Source of the DNA: Neobacillus piezotolerans
GTDB lineage: Bacteria; Bacillota; Bacilli; Bacillales; Cytobacillaceae
Direction: 5' to 3'
DNA: 64,000 bases
NCBI RefSeq assembly: GCF_003362805.1
Contig: NZ_QNQT01000003.1
Span: forward strand, 369,380 to 433,379
Shown: positions 50,297 to 59,225 of the stretch, piece by piece
How the letters are laid out: each line of letters begins with the position of its first letter
Position numbering within the stretch: the stretch's first letter is position 1
The notes under the pieces: generated by a model
The model's database searches: none
What the model was told of the DNA's origin: nothing
Seen by the model: the letters and a program-made list of their open reading frames with translations, nothing else
Translations under genes and position numbers: made by a program

Positions 50297-51961
50297 TTAA
50301 ATGGATTCGCCTAAAAACCTCCGCATTCTTAAAAGGACCCTTTTTTCTCCCATTATTTTCATAATATCAAACAAATCAGGAGTATTGGTTCTGTTAGTTA
50401 GAGCTACCCTGATAACCATTGCTACATCGCCAACATGCCCTTTGAAATTGTCAGGACTGGCTTTATATTGTTTCATATCCTTTGCGTATCCGAGCTCCAA
50501 GGCAAGTTCCTTTATTCCATGGAACCAGGCGTCCTTTTCATTATTGAACTTGTAAGTTTTAATGAAACCCCGTACGATTTCTTTCGCAGCCTTTACAGTT
50601 ACATTTGCGGGTACCTTATAGCCACTCTGTATATCCTTTTCAAACAATTCGTCGTAAAAGAAAGCAATCAGTTGCTTCACATCTGACCACTTTGAATAAT
50701 CTTTTCTTGGCTTATCGGTTGTTCGGCCTATATTGAGAATGTTTACAGTGTACTCCTCATTTTCGCCAATTACAGTATAAAATTCAGGATCAAATTTCTT
50801 TGACCACGTGTATATATGGTCAAATACCTGGCTGCCCGTCAGCCTGGAAATCACATCCTTGCTGATGTCGTTTAGTTTATCCATGTCAAATAAGGCGCCG
50901 CTGGCATTCATTTTATTGGTAGAGATACTAAAGTCTTTGAATGATTTATGTGGTTTTGCCATCCTCCATTCTTCAAAGCTAGAATTAATAAGGTTCATGA
51001 AGTATTCACTTATAGCGATTCCTGGGTACCCTTGTTCTTTGTAAAACTCAGCGGTGCCGTCCAGATCCTTCCGTTTACTGAATTTCCGTTTTGAAGCTCC
51101 GACTTGCTTCATAATAGGAGCAATATGTCCGTACTCCGGTGTTTTAAAACCCAGGAATTCAAACAGTTGAAGATGGATCGGCACTGAAGAAAGCCATTCA
51201 TCGCCTCTTATGACATGGGTTGTGCCCATCAGATAATCATCTATGGCATGGGCGAAGTGATAGGTTGGTAATCCATCTGTTTTCATGATGACAATATCTT
51301 GGTCATTTTCAGGGAATTCAATCGGGCCTTTCACCAAATCGTGATATGTAATTCGCCTTTCTGATGAACCGGGAGATTTAAGCCTGATAACAAACGGTTT
51401 TCCATTTACCATCTCCTCTTTTGCCTGGTCAAAAGAAATGTCCCGATGTTTAGCCCATTCGCCATAATAGCCTGTTGTTACTTTTAAGTTCTGCTGGCTT
51501 ATTCTAATTTTTTGTAAATCGTCTGCATCACAAAAGCAAGGATAGGCTAATCCATTTCGGACTAAATGCTTAATAAATACCTTGTAGATTTGAATCCGGG
51601 AGCTTTGTTTATACGGTCCGTAAGTCCCCTTTTCGCCACCGGAAAGGACGGGACCTTCATCGAAATCAATCCCGGCATACGCCAAAGAATTAATGATGTT
51701 TTCCATGCTGCCTTCTATCTCACGCTTTTTATCCGTGTCCTCAATTCGAAGGAAGAAGACTCCATTGCTTTGGTGGGCTAATCTTTCGGAAATTAATGTT
51801 GCATAAAGCCCGCCAATATTCAATGAACCTGTTGGGCTTGGTGCAAAGCGTGTTACCATAGCAGATGAAGACAAATTTCTTTTCGGATACTGTGAGAATA
51901 TATCCGCAGGAAGCTGTTGGACATCTGGAAATAACAGTTCTGCCATGCTCTTATTTGACAT
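50297..51961 (-). CDS. gltX: Glutamyl-tRNA synthetase, variant type
   Basis: This 554-residue class I synthetase is longer than the usual 480-490. It has R-F-A-P-S-P-T-G-S-L-N-I-G-G (HIGH-type, with Asn where His is usual), E-D-T-D, W-L-S-S-V-P and K-R-K-F-S-K-R-K-D (KMSKR-type). The family charges tRNA-Glu and sometimes tRNA-Gln. ATG 51961 has GAGGGGG upstream. A T-box leader with a GAA specifier follows. It is probably a second, conditional GluRS. Confidence 0.9.
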   Translation of the reverse strand: MSNKSMAELLFPDVQQLPADIFSQYPKRNLSSSAMVTRFAPSPTGSLNIGGLYATLISERLAHQSNGVFFLRIEDTDKKREIEGSMENIINSLAYAGIDFDEGPVLSGGEKGTYGPYKQSSRIQIYKVFIKHLVRNGLAYPCFCDADDLQKIRISQQNLKVTTGYYGEWAKHRDISFDQAKEEMVNGKPFVIRLKSPGSSERRITYHDLVKGPIEFPENDQDIVIMKTDGLPTYHFAHAIDDYLMGTTHVIRGDEWLSSVPIHLQLFEFLGFKTPEYGHIAPIMKQVGASKRKFSKRKDLDGTAEFYKEQGYPGIAISEYFMNLINSSFEEWRMAKPHKSFKDFSISTNKMNASGALFDMDKLNDISKDVISRLTGSQVFDHIYTWSKKFDPEFYTVIGENEEYTVNILNIGRTTDKPRKDYSKWSDVKQLIAFFYDELFEKDIQSGYKVPANVTVKAAKEIVRGFIKTYKFNNEKDAWFHGIKELALELGYAKDMKQYKASPDNFKGHVGDVAMVIRVALTNRTNTPDLFDIMKIMGEKRVLLRMRRFLGESI

Positions 51962-51984
51962 AGTAAATCCCCCTCAAAAAAATA

Positions 51985-52250
51985 AAAAGCCCTTCATCCT
52001 TATAAAGGACGAAAGGCTTGCTTCCGCGATACCACCTAAATTGGTTAAAAAACCCGCTCATTATGCAGCAATTCATTTCCTGCTGCTCACTTCTTTAACG
52101 GGAAATTCCCGGCAGGCCTACTCCATTCTTTCGGCCAACTGCTCCAAGGCTTCTTTCATTAAGCTCGAATACCCAATTCCAGCAGCATGGGCTCTCTACT
52201 AATCGAGTGATTAATTACTCTTCCTCTTCATCGCGTTTTACAATATGTGG
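51985..52250 (-). promoter_or_regulatory. T-box riboswitch (glutamate) upstream of gltX
   Basis: On the minus strand the core TAGGTGGTATCGCGGAAG (complement of 52021-52038) is followed by a terminator stem (AAGCCTTTCGTCC with GGATGAAGGGCTT, complement of 51988-52019) and a T-run. A candidate GAA specifier (complement of 52155-52157, in TTAAT-GAA-AGA) lies 14 bases past the CCCA/TGGG terminal stem and fits glutamate. Confidence 0.85.
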
Positions 52251-52264
52251 TTTTAATTAGTGAT

Positions 52265-52293
52265 ACATTAATACACTATATTCAAATTGTCAA
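52265..52293 (-). promoter_or_regulatory. Promoter of the gltX leader
   Basis: A perfect TTGACA (complement of 52288-52293) and TAATGT (complement of 52265-52270), 17 bp apart. Confidence 0.6.
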
Positions 52294-52340
52294 TATTTGC
52301 ATCCGAATTTACATTTATCGTTGCGGTCTTTGCTGTGTTT

Positions 52341-52706
52341 TCAGCCAATGACTTGATACCCCCATTTTGAAACAAATTGAGAATAGCTCATATTCGGCTT
52401 TTTAATCTGAAATAAAAGCTGGAAAGCCCTTTCAATTGTCTCGGGCGGATAGTCCTTAATGTAGTACCCACTTCCCGTTGCCGCACACGGCTTGCATAAC
52501 TCGCAGTAATCACTTATTTCCGCAAGATCAGGATAATTGTGCATAATCCCATTCATTACACGGCATCTCGTATCATAATCCTTATCAGAAATGATTGATT
52601 CATCAAGTTTATAGTATAGAAAGGAATGGACTAGAAAACTTCTTTGATAGCGATGAAGCGTCTCTATAGGGGTTTCATGCTTTATGGCAACCGTCGAAAT
52701 CTTCAT
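52341..52706 (-). CDS. Uncharacterised protein (121 residues)
   Basis: The protein has F-L-V-H-S-F-L-Y-Y-K-L-D-E-S-I-I-S-D-K-D-Y-D and a C-E-L-C-x-x-C-like cluster (D-Y-C-E-L-C-K-P-C-A-A-T-G-S-G-Y-Y). The L-Y-Y-K-L-D-E-x-I-x-S-D-x-x-Y-D pattern recalls the Ia helix of NAD-dependent DNA ligase (L-x-x-A-Y-Y-x-x-D-x-P-x-x-x-D-x-E-Y-D), but the rest does not fit a ligase. ATG 52706 has AAGGTGAAG upstream and overlaps no gene. Function unknown. Confidence 0.65.
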   Translation of the reverse strand: MKISTVAIKHETPIETLHRYQRSFLVHSFLYYKLDESIISDKDYDTRCRVMNGIMHNYPDLAEISDYCELCKPCAATGSGYYIKDYPPETIERAFQLLFQIKKPNMSYSQFVSKWGYQVIG

Positions 52707-52711
52707 CTACT

Positions 52712-53704
52712 TCACCTTATCCTTCCTGGTTTGATAAAAAGTATTTCTCTCTTGGAATCCATCGGCTTTAAATAACCAAACGCCTTAAATTGCTTATACC
52801 TGTTAACAGCTAGAATCCCTTTCCAAAATCCCCGTGCGATTTCATATTCTTCAGGATAGCTCCCCCAGTTCCATGAGATGTCCCATATCCCTTCGTCGGA
52901 AGCTTGCCTTTTATAGAAGTCAAAATTCTCTTCAACCAGTGTGCCTAACCGTTCACATAGACGGTCAGATGGATCATTGATAAAGTCCAGCGGCAGTGGT
53001 TGATAGCCCTCGGTCCATGTAGATACATCCTTGTTAACACATTTCTCTGCTAGGACCATCACTTGCTCGGATACTTCATTCAAGGAATGGTTGATTTTCG
53101 ACTCAAAAGTGGCCAGACGGGGTTTCATTATTTCCACCAACGCCTGGTAGTTGTTGATTTCATGCCTGTCCATTTCACTTTTGCCCATTAAATGGTCTAT
53201 TGCTTTTCTAATAACACGCCATCCGAGTTCCGCCGCTTCACTTTCCTCATCCGACCAATGGACAAGAAACGCTGCGAGTTCGGCACTTGGATTAAATGAC
53301 CAATTTTCTTGGACTCCCTCATGCCAATGCCACCAGGGTGCGTGGGGATATTCATTATTTTCGGGGAGAACTGAACGCCACATTCCAGTTTCGTTATCAA
53401 TTGAATTGGCTAAATACGAAACCATCGACTGAACGATTGGTTTATTTTTATCCGCGCCAATTTCCATCAAAATCTGGCCCGCTGCCCAAGTTGCCATTGG
53501 AGATGAGTTCGGAAGCCAAAAGTCGGGTTCAATGCCATGTCCGAAGCCGCCGTCTTCATTTTGAAATTTTTTTAGTTCCGTCAGGACGTTTTCCTTGCGG
53601 CCATTTTCAAATATAAATTCAAAACGGGAACGTTCTAGCCCCCGTGCTTTTGAGTTTATGAAAACTTTTGCTTTTTCAAAACTGGTTTCAAGTAATGTAC
53701 TCAC
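52712..53704 (-). CDS. Terpenoid-cyclase/prenyltransferase-fold protein
   Basis: This 330-residue all-helical protein has the repeated pattern of the alpha/alpha barrel: F-Q-N-E-D-G-G-F-G-H-G-I-E-P-D (QW-like), W-A-A-G-Q-I-L-M-E-I-G, N-P-S-A-E-L-A-A-F-L-V and W-D-I-S-W-N-W-G-S-Y. It lacks the D-x-D-D of SqhC. It is close to the broken gene at 53723-54582, so the two are paralogues. GTG 53704 is behind AAAGGAGAGG. Activity is unknown. Confidence 0.75.
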   Translation of the reverse strand: MSTLLETSFEKAKVFINSKARGLERSRFEFIFENGRKENVLTELKKFQNEDGGFGHGIEPDFWLPNSSPMATWAAGQILMEIGADKNKPIVQSMVSYLANSIDNETGMWRSVLPENNEYPHAPWWHWHEGVQENWSFNPSAELAAFLVHWSDEESEAAELGWRVIRKAIDHLMGKSEMDRHEINNYQALVEIMKPRLATFESKINHSLNEVSEQVMVLAEKCVNKDVSTWTEGYQPLPLDFINDPSDRLCERLGTLVEENFDFYKRQASDEGIWDISWNWGSYPEEYEIARGFWKGILAVNRYKQFKAFGYLKPMDSKREILFIKPGRIR

Positions 53705-53722
53705 TTTTGAAAACCTCTCCTT

Positions 53723-54582
53723 TTACAAGTCTATCAATTTATGATTTTTCAAAGCTTTCAAAACATCCATTGTCCAAATGCTTTTCCAAATTTTCGCGGA
53801 GTCTTCATCAGCATTCCAATTCAAAATGAAATGCCCGTCATCTGCTTGGTTGTTGATTTCATTTTCCAAGCTTCTGATAACATAATCTTTAATTGAGAGA
53901 AACAAAGGGCTCTTAGGTGAATAAGCAAAGAAGAAGGGTTTCGCGCAATAGACAGTTGACCATTTACTTGAATCTGTTTCGATGATTTCTATGATATCCT
54001 GGTTTAATTTTTCCAAAATAATGGACTTGAATGGTTCATCTATTCTTAATGCCAAGCGTAGTAAACTCATGGCTTCGAGGAAGTAAAATTGCCTCGGTTC
54101 TTCCGAGGTTTGGATGGTGCTCATATTGGCAATGGCGTTTTCGGTTACAACACTTAAAAATCCTCAGGAACCAATTCACGGTACTCATACAGGAAGCCTG
54201 CTAGCTCGGCACACGGATTATCCGTCCACCCCTTACTTCTCGCGTTAGGCCTCGGATGCCAGCAGCCCAGTTCATGATCATATGAATCGATTATGTACTG
54301 AATGCCTTTTTGGACAACCTCGTCACTCGTTGTAGCGCCAACATCGCTAAGGTACTGATATGCCATGTTTGTATCCATTCCATTCGGAATCGTCGAATGG
54401 CCTTCACCCATGTTCCTGAAACCGCCGTTTTCACCTTGGTACCTCTGTACTAGTTCGATTACATTTTGGCGATTTCCATTCTCAAAATGAAAACGGAACA
54501 GCTCCTGTTCCAAATCTCTTCCGTGATTCATTAAATAACTTTTGGCTTTTTGAAAATTATCAAATGATAAGGTTTGGACCAT
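53723..54582 (-). pseudogene. Terpenoid-fold gene split by a one-base frameshift
   Basis: The N-half (54154-54582) shares Y-Q-G-E-N-G-G-F-R-N-M-G-E-G and N-P-C-A-E-L-A-G-F-L-Y with the gene at 52712. The C-half (from 54124 by the reading frame) carries W-T-M-D-V-L-K-A-L-K-N-H. Adding one T in the TTTTT at 54156-54160 (plus-strand A run) joins them (E-D-F-L-S-V-V-T-E-N-A). A run-length error would explain it. With the frame repaired, about 286 residues. Confidence 0.75.
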
Positions 54583-54666
54583 AATTCATTTCCTTTAATT
54601 TATTTGTTATCAAGGGTAATTCGACAAAAAGCGGTGATTTCCTTTTGATTTCCACTTGATTGCAAA

Positions 54667-54745
54667 TAAGCACGGATATCTGACAACCGAAGGCCAAAAT
54701 CCGGTTAGGCTGTCCAAACATAAGGCATCTTTGGACTCATATGCC
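54667..54745. repeat. Hybrid 52-bp repeat unit (family 1 joined to family 2)
   Basis: GGATATCTGACAACCG and AAAATCCGGTTAGG (family 1) are followed without break by CTGTCCAAACAT and GGCATCTTTGGAC (family 2). The two GG-TATC marks are 50 bp apart. It lies in a 297-bp gap. Confidence 0.8.
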
Positions 54746-54812
54746 TAGCAGTAGACTTGAATCCCGCTTTCCCCTTTGTTTCGCATATCTCCAATAACTT
54801 TCCCATTTTTAA

Positions 54813-54848
54813 TAAAAAAGGCCTTAATCCTTCGTGGACTAAAGCGCT
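54813..54848 (-). repeat. Dispersed hairpin element, copy 16
   Basis: AATAAAAAAGG, CTTAATCCTTCGTGGACTAAAGC. It lies 32 bp past the histidine kinase stop at 54880. Confidence 0.6.
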
Positions 54849-54879
54849 CCTTAGTTAAAATCTGTTTATCAAAACCTGC

Positions 54880-55788
54880 CTAATCCCACTTTCTAAACGA
54901 CACTTCTAAAATAAATTCATTTTCATGGACATTCGCAGCCACTTTTCCTCCTTGTTTGGTAACAAGTTGCTGAACAATATGAAGCCCTAATCCAAGATGA
55001 GTACCAGATCGACTGGAATCCAACCTGAAAGTCCTATTAAAAATCCGTTCGAGTTTCGTTGCATTAATGGCCTCAACATCATTTACTGCCCTTAACCAAA
55101 TATATTCTTCTCTCTCTTCAAAACTAATTTTCAAATAACTTTTGGCATACGTTAAAGCATTTTGAATAATGTTGGTTACGATCCGAACGGTTGCTTTGTT
55201 GTCAGCAAGGACAGCAGGTACAGTGCCTTCATCCATTTGTACCTCTAACTGCCCTTTCTCAAATTCTTCATAGAACATTAGCATAGTTTCCACAACAATT
55301 TGATCTAGAAACTGCTTTTCAATGGTTAATTTCTTGTCCGAGGAATCGAGCTGTGAGAGTTCATAAAATAAATCTACAATCATCGTGAGGTTATCGATTT
55401 TTTTCTGAATAATATCTAAAAACTCTTTCTTTTCGGCTTCAGATATGGACGGATCTGTTAATAGCTCTGAAAATCCTTTGATCGATGTTAAAGGCGTTCG
55501 TAAATCATGGGAGATATTTGTGATTTCTTGCTTGAGTTCCATTTCTCTTCTTTCGACGGACTGCTGGTTCTGTTTGAATAAGTGAATCAGCTGGTTGATT
55601 TTCGAAGCAAATCGTGCCAAGTTTTTATTATGAGTATTTGTACGAACTAATTCATTGGTCCCGAAATTTTTACTGATTTCCTCTAATTGTTTTGTCATCC
55701 TTTTGACATCCCAATGGAAAAGCAGAAGCATGCTGACGGCAACAATCAGTAGGGAAACCAAAATCATGATAATCAGCCAGCTGCTCAC
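54880..55788 (-). CDS. Sensor histidine kinase
   Basis: This 302-residue kinase has one N-terminal helix (WLIIMILVSLLIVAVSMLLLF), a short linker, the phospho-acceptor box I-S-H-D-L-R-T-P-L-T-S-I-K-G and the ATPase domain (N-I-I-Q-N-A-L, G-T-H-L-G-L-G-L-H-I). There is no large sensor domain, as in kinases that sense via a transporter. It is last in the operon. ATPase motifs are complete. Confidence 0.92.
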   Translation of the reverse strand: MSSWLIIMILVSLLIVAVSMLLLFHWDVKRMTKQLEEISKNFGTNELVRTNTHNKNLARFASKINQLIHLFKQNQQSVERREMELKQEITNISHDLRTPLTSIKGFSELLTDPSISEAEKKEFLDIIQKKIDNLTMIVDLFYELSQLDSSDKKLTIEKQFLDQIVVETMLMFYEEFEKGQLEVQMDEGTVPAVLADNKATVRIVTNIIQNALTYAKSYLKISFEEREEYIWLRAVNDVEAINATKLERIFNRTFRLDSSRSGTHLGLGLHIVQQLVTKQGGKVAANVHENEFILEVSFRKWD

Positions 55789-55808
55789 TTTCAGTCATCC
55801 CTTCTCCA

Positions 55809-56555
55809 TCAATCGATGTTTTTATTTGCGAACTTTTTTGCTCCAATGAGTAAAGAAATCACTGAAATTACGATGCCTACACACCAATATTTGTAATCGA
55901 ATCGGACAGTGTCATCTAAAAAACCCATTAAGTTATCATTTAACAATGTATTCGGTGCATATTTATATAACTCGTTTAAGCCTGAAATTGGCTGGAAAAC
56001 CCGCAGCATGTTCCCTGATAGTACAAAAATAAAGAACAGCACGATAATAATGTAAACATCTCCAACCCTTAGCATCTTCAACGTATGCGTTAGGAAAAAT
56101 CCACTCAGGACAAGTGGTGCCATATTGACACACGCGAGTAGAAAATTTCTTATCGCCTGATTATCCCCAGCAAATAAGTTCTCACCTAATGCTGCCATCA
56201 AAATTATCCCAACGACACAGATGAGCAGAAAATAACTTAACGTCAGGATTAACTTAGACCAGAAGATAGTATTTCGAGAAATACCGAAAGAAATCGATTG
56301 CTTCATTAGAGTCAAATCTTTGCCAGTAAGAAATGAATTATAAACTAGCCCTACGATTATAATCATTATTCCGGCACCTATCGCATTTGAATAGAAAAAT
56401 TTACTGGTTGCGTAACGAAAATTCGGATCCGCCTGTCCAGAAAAATAAAGCACGGCGGCTGCAGCGGCAATCAGAGCGAAACATATTATACTTGTTAGAT
56501 GCGGGCCTTTTTTACGCAGCAGTCTATAACTTTCGCTTTTCAGATAATTAATCAT
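55809..56555 (-). CDS. ABC-2 type permease (lantibiotic/bacitracin-resistance type)
   Basis: This 248-residue permease has six helices (LTSIICFALIAAAAAVLYF, GAGIMIIIVGLVYNSFLTG and others). Its size and partners match the permease of YcbN/YcbO or BcrAB-type transporters. It overlaps the ATPase gene by 8 bp. Substrate unknown. Confidence 0.85.
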   Translation of the reverse strand: MINYLKSESYRLLRKKGPHLTSIICFALIAAAAAVLYFSGQADPNFRYATSKFFYSNAIGAGIMIIIVGLVYNSFLTGKDLTLMKQSISFGISRNTIFWSKLILTLSYFLLICVVGIILMAALGENLFAGDNQAIRNFLLACVNMAPLVLSGFFLTHTLKMLRVGDVYIIIVLFFIFVLSGNMLRVFQPISGLNELYKYAPNTLLNDNLMGFLDDTVRFDYKYWCVGIVISVISLLIGAKKFANKNID

Positions 56556-57465
56556 GTTTATTCCCCTCCACTAATCCTAAGAAGTATTCCTCTAGATTTA
56601 GAGCTTCAATCCGAAACTCCTTCACCATCACACCATTATCAACTAAAAGGCGGTTGATCTTTCCACTGCTCTCTACATGATTTTGGATCGTGATGGCTTG
56701 ATTAGGAAGGACTTTGAACTGGATATCTGCATAGGCTCGTTCCAATAATTGTGCCGCTTTCACTGAATCATCAACCGTTAGGAGAATTTGTTTCCTGCTC
56801 TTCTCTTCCAGAGCCTCCTTGCTTAAATCATCGACGATTACACCATCTTTAATAAAAACAAACCGAGTCGCCAACAACTTCAATTCCGTTAAAATATGAC
56901 TGGAAATGACGATCGTTATATTTTTTTCCTGATTGAGCTTCAGCAATAATCTGCGGATTTCCATAATCCCCTCGACATCCAACCCATTGATTGGCTCATC
57001 AAGAACTAAACAATCGGGGTTGCTTAAGAGACAAAGGGCTATGCCTAACCGCTGTTTCATCCCCATGGAATAATCTTTAAATTGTTTTTTCTTTTCATTT
57101 GCCAAACCGACAATTTCCAGGACTTCATAAATCCGTTTCTTTTCAACGACCCCCCGTTGAATCCGGAAATATTCCAGATTTTGAACTGCGGTAAAGTCCG
57201 GGAAAAATGCAGGTGTTTCAATCATAAAACCCATTCTTTTTTTCTCATTCTCGCTCTCTTTACTAGATTTCCCGAAAAGCTGAATCTCTCCAGTTGTCGG
57301 GAATAGTTGGCCTGCAAGAATTTTGAATAACGTTGATTTACCCGCGCCATTTTTTCCAATCAGCGCACAGATTTCTCCCTTTTTAACTGAAAAATCAAGT
57401 GGTTTTAGGACCTCATCTTCTTTAAACTTTTTCGTCAATTGATACGTCTGAATAATCGTATTCAT
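56548..57465 (-). CDS. ABC transporter ATPase (BcrA/YcbN-type)
   Basis: This 305-residue ATPase has Walker A G-K-N-G-A-G-K-S-T, signature Y-S-M-G-M-K-Q-R (the S-M-G-M-K variant of the lantibiotic family), Walker B C-L-V-L-D-E-P and switch I-S-S-H. A C-terminal domain of about 90 residues (L-L-T-V-D-D-S-V-K-A-A-Q) is usual in this subgroup. Confidence 0.92.
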   Translation of the reverse strand: MNTIIQTYQLTKKFKEDEVLKPLDFSVKKGEICALIGKNGAGKSTLFKILAGQLFPTTGEIQLFGKSSKESENEKKRMGFMIETPAFFPDFTAVQNLEYFRIQRGVVEKKRIYEVLEIVGLANEKKKQFKDYSMGMKQRLGIALCLLSNPDCLVLDEPINGLDVEGIMEIRRLLLKLNQEKNITIVISSHILTELKLLATRFVFIKDGVIVDDLSKEALEEKSRKQILLTVDDSVKAAQLLERAYADIQFKVLPNQAITIQNHVESSGKINRLLVDNGVMVKEFRIEALNLEEYFLGLVEGNKHD

Positions 57466-57559
57466 CTTTTCGACTCCTTCGCTAATCCCTTGTTATTTCC
57501 AGTGTAGCTTAGAAGTCGTTAAAATCCTTTAAGCAAAACATAAAGAATACGTAAAGAAG

Positions 57560-58240
57560 TCAGATTAGCATAAAACCTACTCCCCAAATGGTCTTAATAT
57601 ATTCTTCAGCCGTAATTTCGGAAATTTTCTTACGGAGGTTAGAAACGTGAACGCTTATCGTGTTATCATCTCCATAATACGTCCCTTTCCAGATGCTTTC
57701 ATAGATATCCTTTTTCGAAAGCGCACGCTCGGGATTGTTCATGAAAAAAGTTAAAATATCAAACTCGGCATTTGTTAGCTGCAGCTCTTTCTCTTTTAAC
57801 GTTATAGTGCGTTTTTCCGTATTGATCTTAAGCTCACGCCATCCTATTTCCGCTAACTGCTCCGGTTGGGAACTTGCTTTTCGTAATTGGACTTCTATCC
57901 GGGCCATCACTTCTTCCTGATGAAACGGTTTGGTTATATAATCATCCGCACCCATTTTCAATACGTTCACTTTATTCTCAAGATCGACTTTGGCTGAAAT
58001 GACAATAATCGGGATGGAACTCTTTTCTCGGATTTCTTTTATCAGTTCCTCCCCGCTTTTGCCCGGCAGCATCAAATCCAATAAAATTAAATCAAACGTA
58101 TTAGTTTGCAGCTGCAACAAACCTTCTGTACCCGAATAAGCCGCGACCGGTTCCATACGCGATCTTGCCAAAATTACACTTAGCAGTCTACTAATCTCTT
58201 GATCGTCTTCAATAATTAAAATCCGTTTACCTTCATACAT
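57560..58240 (-). CDS. OmpR-family response regulator
   Basis: ATG 58240 behind GGGTGAT gives 226 residues. The receiver domain has D-D (I-I-E-D-D), phosphorylated Asp in I-L-L-D-L-M-L-P-G-K-S-G and K in T-K-P-F; the winged-helix output has V-H-V-S-N-L-R-K-K-I. It leads the operon RR-ABC-ABC-HK, as in ycbLMNO, and probably activates it. Confidence 0.93.
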   Translation of the reverse strand: MYEGKRILIIEDDQEISRLLSVILARSRMEPVAAYSGTEGLLQLQTNTFDLILLDLMLPGKSGEELIKEIREKSSIPIIVISAKVDLENKVNVLKMGADDYITKPFHQEEVMARIEVQLRKASSQPEQLAEIGWRELKINTEKRTITLKEKELQLTNAEFDILTFFMNNPERALSKKDIYESIWKGTYYGDDNTISVHVSNLRKKISEITAEEYIKTIWGVGFMLI

Positions 58241-58344
58241 ATTTATCACCCATTTTTTAAATAAGTAGCGTTTTGTACTATTTTTATTGATTATAAATAA
58301 TTATAGCTTAGTAGCCACTTAATTTTCTCTTGCTTGCAACAACC

Positions 58345-58388
58345 TAAAAAAAGGGGCATTGGGACACGAATCCCCATTCCCCCTTTTG
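58345..58388. terminator. Probable terminator between operons
   Basis: AAAAGGGGCATTGGG and CCCATTCCCCCTTTT are imperfect arms with T-runs on both strands, between the AHSA1-PDZ gene and the response regulator gene. Confidence 0.5.
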
Positions 58389-58447
58389 TTTCGTGTTATG
58401 TCCAACAATCTATCCTTTCAAGTTAGTTGAAATCCTGCGAATAATAT

Positions 58448-58486
58448 CTTCAACAAAAAGGCGTTAATCCTAAGATTAACGCACTC
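58448..58486 (-). repeat. Dispersed hairpin element, copy 17
   Basis: TTCAACAAAAAGGCG, stem GCGTTAATC-CTAA-GATTAACGC, perfect over nine bases. It lies 41 bp past the stop at 58527. Confidence 0.75.
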
Positions 58487-58526
58487 GATACTTGAAGAAA
58501 ATGTTTATCTATGACTTCATGGTATG

Positions 58527-59225
58527 TTAATAAGGTACAGGATAAGCATCCACAAGGCAGCTTAATTGTAATTTTTCACTTTTTCTTTCTATGGTTAAGG
58601 TAACAGTTTGATTAACAGCTTTTTTGTTTAATACCCTTTCAAATGATTCATACCCTGTGATTTCTTCTCTATCGACTTCCTTTATAATGTCTTCAGGTTC
58701 AATCCCAGCAGCTGCAGCTACTGAACCTTCCTTTACCTTTAATACTTTTGTCCCTGCAGCACCCTCGTTAGTTGTGTGTGTAATACCAATCCATCCTGTC
58801 CACAACTTTGCACGTATATCCTCACCTGTTTCATAGACACTCTTCAGATTTTCTAAGAATTGACCTGTACCAAACAACATATTTTCTTTTATAGCTTGGG
58901 ACATTTCACCTAAATAGGAAGCTTGATATTCAATACTCACCTTAACACCATTTTCAACTTCCTCTAATGTTGTGATAGTAGTAAAATCACCATCCATACT
59001 TTGAATTACAAAGCGTTTCATGGCATCAATTTCCGTGAATACCCCATCCGTTGTTGCTCCCCAACCATGGTTCATGTAACCTCTTCCACCTATACGAAAA
59101 TCTATTTCCGCATTTTTTGTATACCAACGGTTTAAATGCTCAGGTTGAGTCAAAGCATCCCATACTTCCTTTAAAGTAGCATTAATAACGATTTCTCTTT
59201 TGACGGAATCCTTAATCTTGTTCAT
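58527..59225 (-). CDS. AHSA1/SRPBCC domain fused to a PDZ domain
   Basis: ATG 59225 behind GAGGAGAG gives 232 residues. The first half is an Aha1-type hydrophobic-pocket domain (I-N-A-T-L-K-E-V-W-D-A-L-T-Q-P-E-H-L-N-R-W-Y). The second is a PDZ domain (G-S-V-A-A-A-A-G-I-E-P-E-D-I-I-K-E-V-D). AHSA1 proteins with ArsR partners are common in bacilli. The function is unknown. It overlaps the ArsR gene by 14 bp. Confidence 0.82.
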   Translation of the reverse strand: MNKIKDSVKREIVINATLKEVWDALTQPEHLNRWYTKNAEIDFRIGGRGYMNHGWGATTDGVFTEIDAMKRFVIQSMDGDFTTITTLEEVENGVKVSIEYQASYLGEMSQAIKENMLFGTGQFLENLKSVYETGEDIRAKLWTGWIGITHTTNEGAAGTKVLKVKEGSVAAAAGIEPEDIIKEVDREEITGYESFERVLNKKAVNQTVTLTIERKSEKLQLSCLVDAYPVPY

